A DNA stretch of 6,826 bases, taken from NCBI GenBank assembly GCA_023134755.1, contig JAGLUM010000038.1, forward strand, positions 1 through 6,826, given 5' to 3'. This DNA is from Fidelibacterota bacterium (GTDB lineage: Bacteria > Fidelibacterota > Fidelibacteria > Fidelibacterales > Fidelibacteraceae). Under the pieces are notes generated by a model, which was not told the origin of the DNA, did no database searches, and saw only the letters and a program-made list of their open reading frames with translations. Position numbers and translations under genes: made by a program. Below, piece by piece: positions 5,524 to 6,826 of this stretch. Positions within the stretch are counted from its first letter, which is position 1; each line of letters starts with the position of its first letter.

Positions 5524-6826
5524 AATATAAACACACTGCATTTTACTCAATTATTATTTATTTAGTATCTGTTTTGTGGCTCCGTTTTTTTGCGGGATAT
5601 ATATTTACCTTTCAACATGACCATGAACCGGTCTTTTTATTTACCCGTGAATATATATTGACGCAGTTGACCCTACCGGGGGGATTATCGGAATTGATGG
5701 CACGGTTTATTATGCAGTTTTATGTAAACCCCTGGCTCGGTGCGGGCGTTTTATCATTAATGGTCATGCTATTACTACTGTTTGCCTGGCAGCTCACTAA
5801 GCATCATATCGGTATTACTCTCCTGTTTTGGGTTGTTGTGCTGGCTTTTATTACTATTCCAACAGGCAATATTGCGATACTTGTTGCCCTGTATGTTGTG
5901 ATAAAAACTCTGGCCGGAGAACAAAAATTTCAGTCACCGGCAGGAATATGGTTGTTTCGTTTTATCGCGGTTCCGCTGTTGTTATGGATTGCGGGATCAT
6001 GGGTATGGTTCTATGTGATCTGTGTGTCCTTGCGGCATATTCTTCAAACACGAAAAATGTCCGGAGTCGTTGCCGGATTTTTGGGAGCAAGCCTGCTGTT
6101 TGCTCTCCTTTCGTACCGCTTTTTATGGGTTATTTCTCCGCACGTGTTCTTTTTGGGTTTATTCCCTTTTGATAGTCTGATCGGTATCATCCTGATCTTT
6201 ACGACTTTGTTAATTATTTTCTATTCCACACTGCCCAAGTTTAGTCATAAAAATGTTACGATCATTTTTTCCGCTATAGCCGGGATTGTACTTATCGTTA
6301 TCACGGTAATAAATCTGACAAATCCTCAACGGACTACGGAACGCTGGCGTGAATATTTAAAAACAGAGCATTATTCTGATGTTATTGCGGAAGCAAAAAA
6401 AACAAGAGATTTAAACAGAATTCAGACTCTATATGTTAATTATGCACTGGCAAAAGATGATCAGTTATTTGATACAATGTTTTCATTTCCGCAAATGTAC
6501 GGGACCAATGGACTATTACCCAATCCTCATAGGGGAATTACAACCCGTAATATTGATGAATTTTGGTTTATTGGTGAGTTTTATTACGAGATAGGTTATT
6601 TTGATAAAGCGTATCGTATTGCTTGTGATCAACTGGTTTTTCATGGCGTCACACCATATTATACAAAGCTTATGATCAAATGCCTGCTTGCTGAAGGACA
6701 TATAAACAGCGCAAATAAATACCTGTATCTTATGGAGCATACCCTTTTTCATCGAAAGTGGGCGCAACGGTACCGGGCAATAACACATGATCAAAATATG
6801 TATCTAAAAGAATTCGCTTCTGTTCG
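5520..6826 (+). CDS. DUF6057-like polytopic membrane protein with soluble helical C-terminal domain, 3' end cut by window
   Basis: Function unknown. The frame opens with an ATG that overlaps the dnaG stop (ATGA), with AAGGA at 5506-5510 nine bases upstream, and stays open for 435 codons to the end of the window without a stop. The first ~266 residues hold about seven hydrophobic segments, near 8-29, 72-93, 98-128, 142-170, 182-200, 217-236 and 246-266. An early loop carries HDHEPVFLFTREY (34-45), LPGGL (52-56) and QFYVNPWLGA (66-75), the pattern I recognise from DUF6057. From about 268 the protein becomes soluble and helical, like a TPR solenoid: LYVNYALAKDDQLFDTMF at 304-321, GLLP at 331-334, EFWFIGEFYYEIGYFDKAYRIA at 347-368, CLLAEGHINSANKYLYLM at 388-405 and LFHRKWAQRY at 409-418. 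Translational coupling puts its synthesis in step with DnaG. The family call is from memory of the sequence pattern; the topology and orientation are inferred. Confidence 0.78.
   Translation, partial: MKYKHTAFYSIIIYLVSVLWLRFFAGYIFTFQHDHEPVFLFTREYILTQLTLPGGLSELMARFIMQFYVNPWLGAGVLSLMVMLLLLFAWQLTKHHIGITLLFWVVVLAFITIPTGNIAILVALYVVIKTLAGEQKFQSPAGIWLFRFIAVPLLLWIAGSWVWFYVICVSLRHILQTRKMSGVVAGFLGASLLFALLSYRFLWVISPHVFFLGLFPFDSLIGIILIFTTLLIIFYSTLPKFSHKNVTIIFSAIAGIVLIVITVINLTNPQRTTERWREYLKTEHYSDVIAEAKKTRDLNRIQTLYVNYALAKDDQLFDTMFSFPQMYGTNGLLPNPHRGITTRNIDEFWFIGEFYYEIGYFDKAYRIACDQLVFHGVTPYYTKLMIKCLLAEGHINSANKYLYLMEHTLFHRKWAQRYRAITHDQNMYLKEFASV

Noticed and set aside
5828..6172. Plus-strand open frame of 114 codons, Cys-rich at its start
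   Set aside because: It lies in another frame inside the DUF6057-like gene, whose frame is continuous through this stretch and encodes plausible membrane segments.

Overview
The window (6,826 bases, moderately AT-rich) is an ordinary bacterial chromosomal segment with all genes on the + strand. No mobile element, CRISPR array, tRNA or rRNA was seen. The best clue to the host is the last gene, which resembles the DUF6057 membrane protein family that I associate mainly with Bacteroidetes and related phyla. A LamG-type surface protein and purine/pyrimidine-biased heptad repeats in the gaps fit the same broad FCB group. The phylum is an inference, not a demonstrated assignment.

Layout: (1) 3-839 is a LamG-domain protein that starts in what looks like the end of a lipoprotein signal peptide, so its true start is probably outside the window. 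(2) 840-1102 is a gap holding a doublet of small palindromes, a run of five heptads beginning CTTT, and a perfect TATAAT box ahead of lgt. (3) 1103-1978 is lgt, 2021-2551 is a membrane-anchored SRPBCC-like protein, and 2598-3554 is a D-2-hydroxyacid dehydrogenase. They are separated by gaps of 42 and 46 bases, each carrying a short perfect A/T-rich inverted repeat. (4) 3555-3720 is a gap with a polypyrimidine tract and a second set of heptads. (5) 3721-5523 is dnaG, and 5520 to the window end is the DUF6057-like gene, which overlaps the dnaG stop by ATGA.

How the genes relate: Lgt attaches the lipid to lipoproteins, and the LamG protein just upstream may be one of its substrates. The SRPBCC-like protein and the dehydrogenase have no clear functional link to lgt beyond probable co-transcription. 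DnaG is the replication primase and looks fully intact. Its translationally coupled partner is a polytopic membrane protein with a soluble helical C-terminal part and no known function.

I found no convincing new multi-gene system. The items most worth a second look are the dnaG/DUF6057 coupling, the dnaG start (no Shine-Dalgarno, start codon caught in an inverted repeat), and the recurrent 7-base periodicity of the intergenic DNA.
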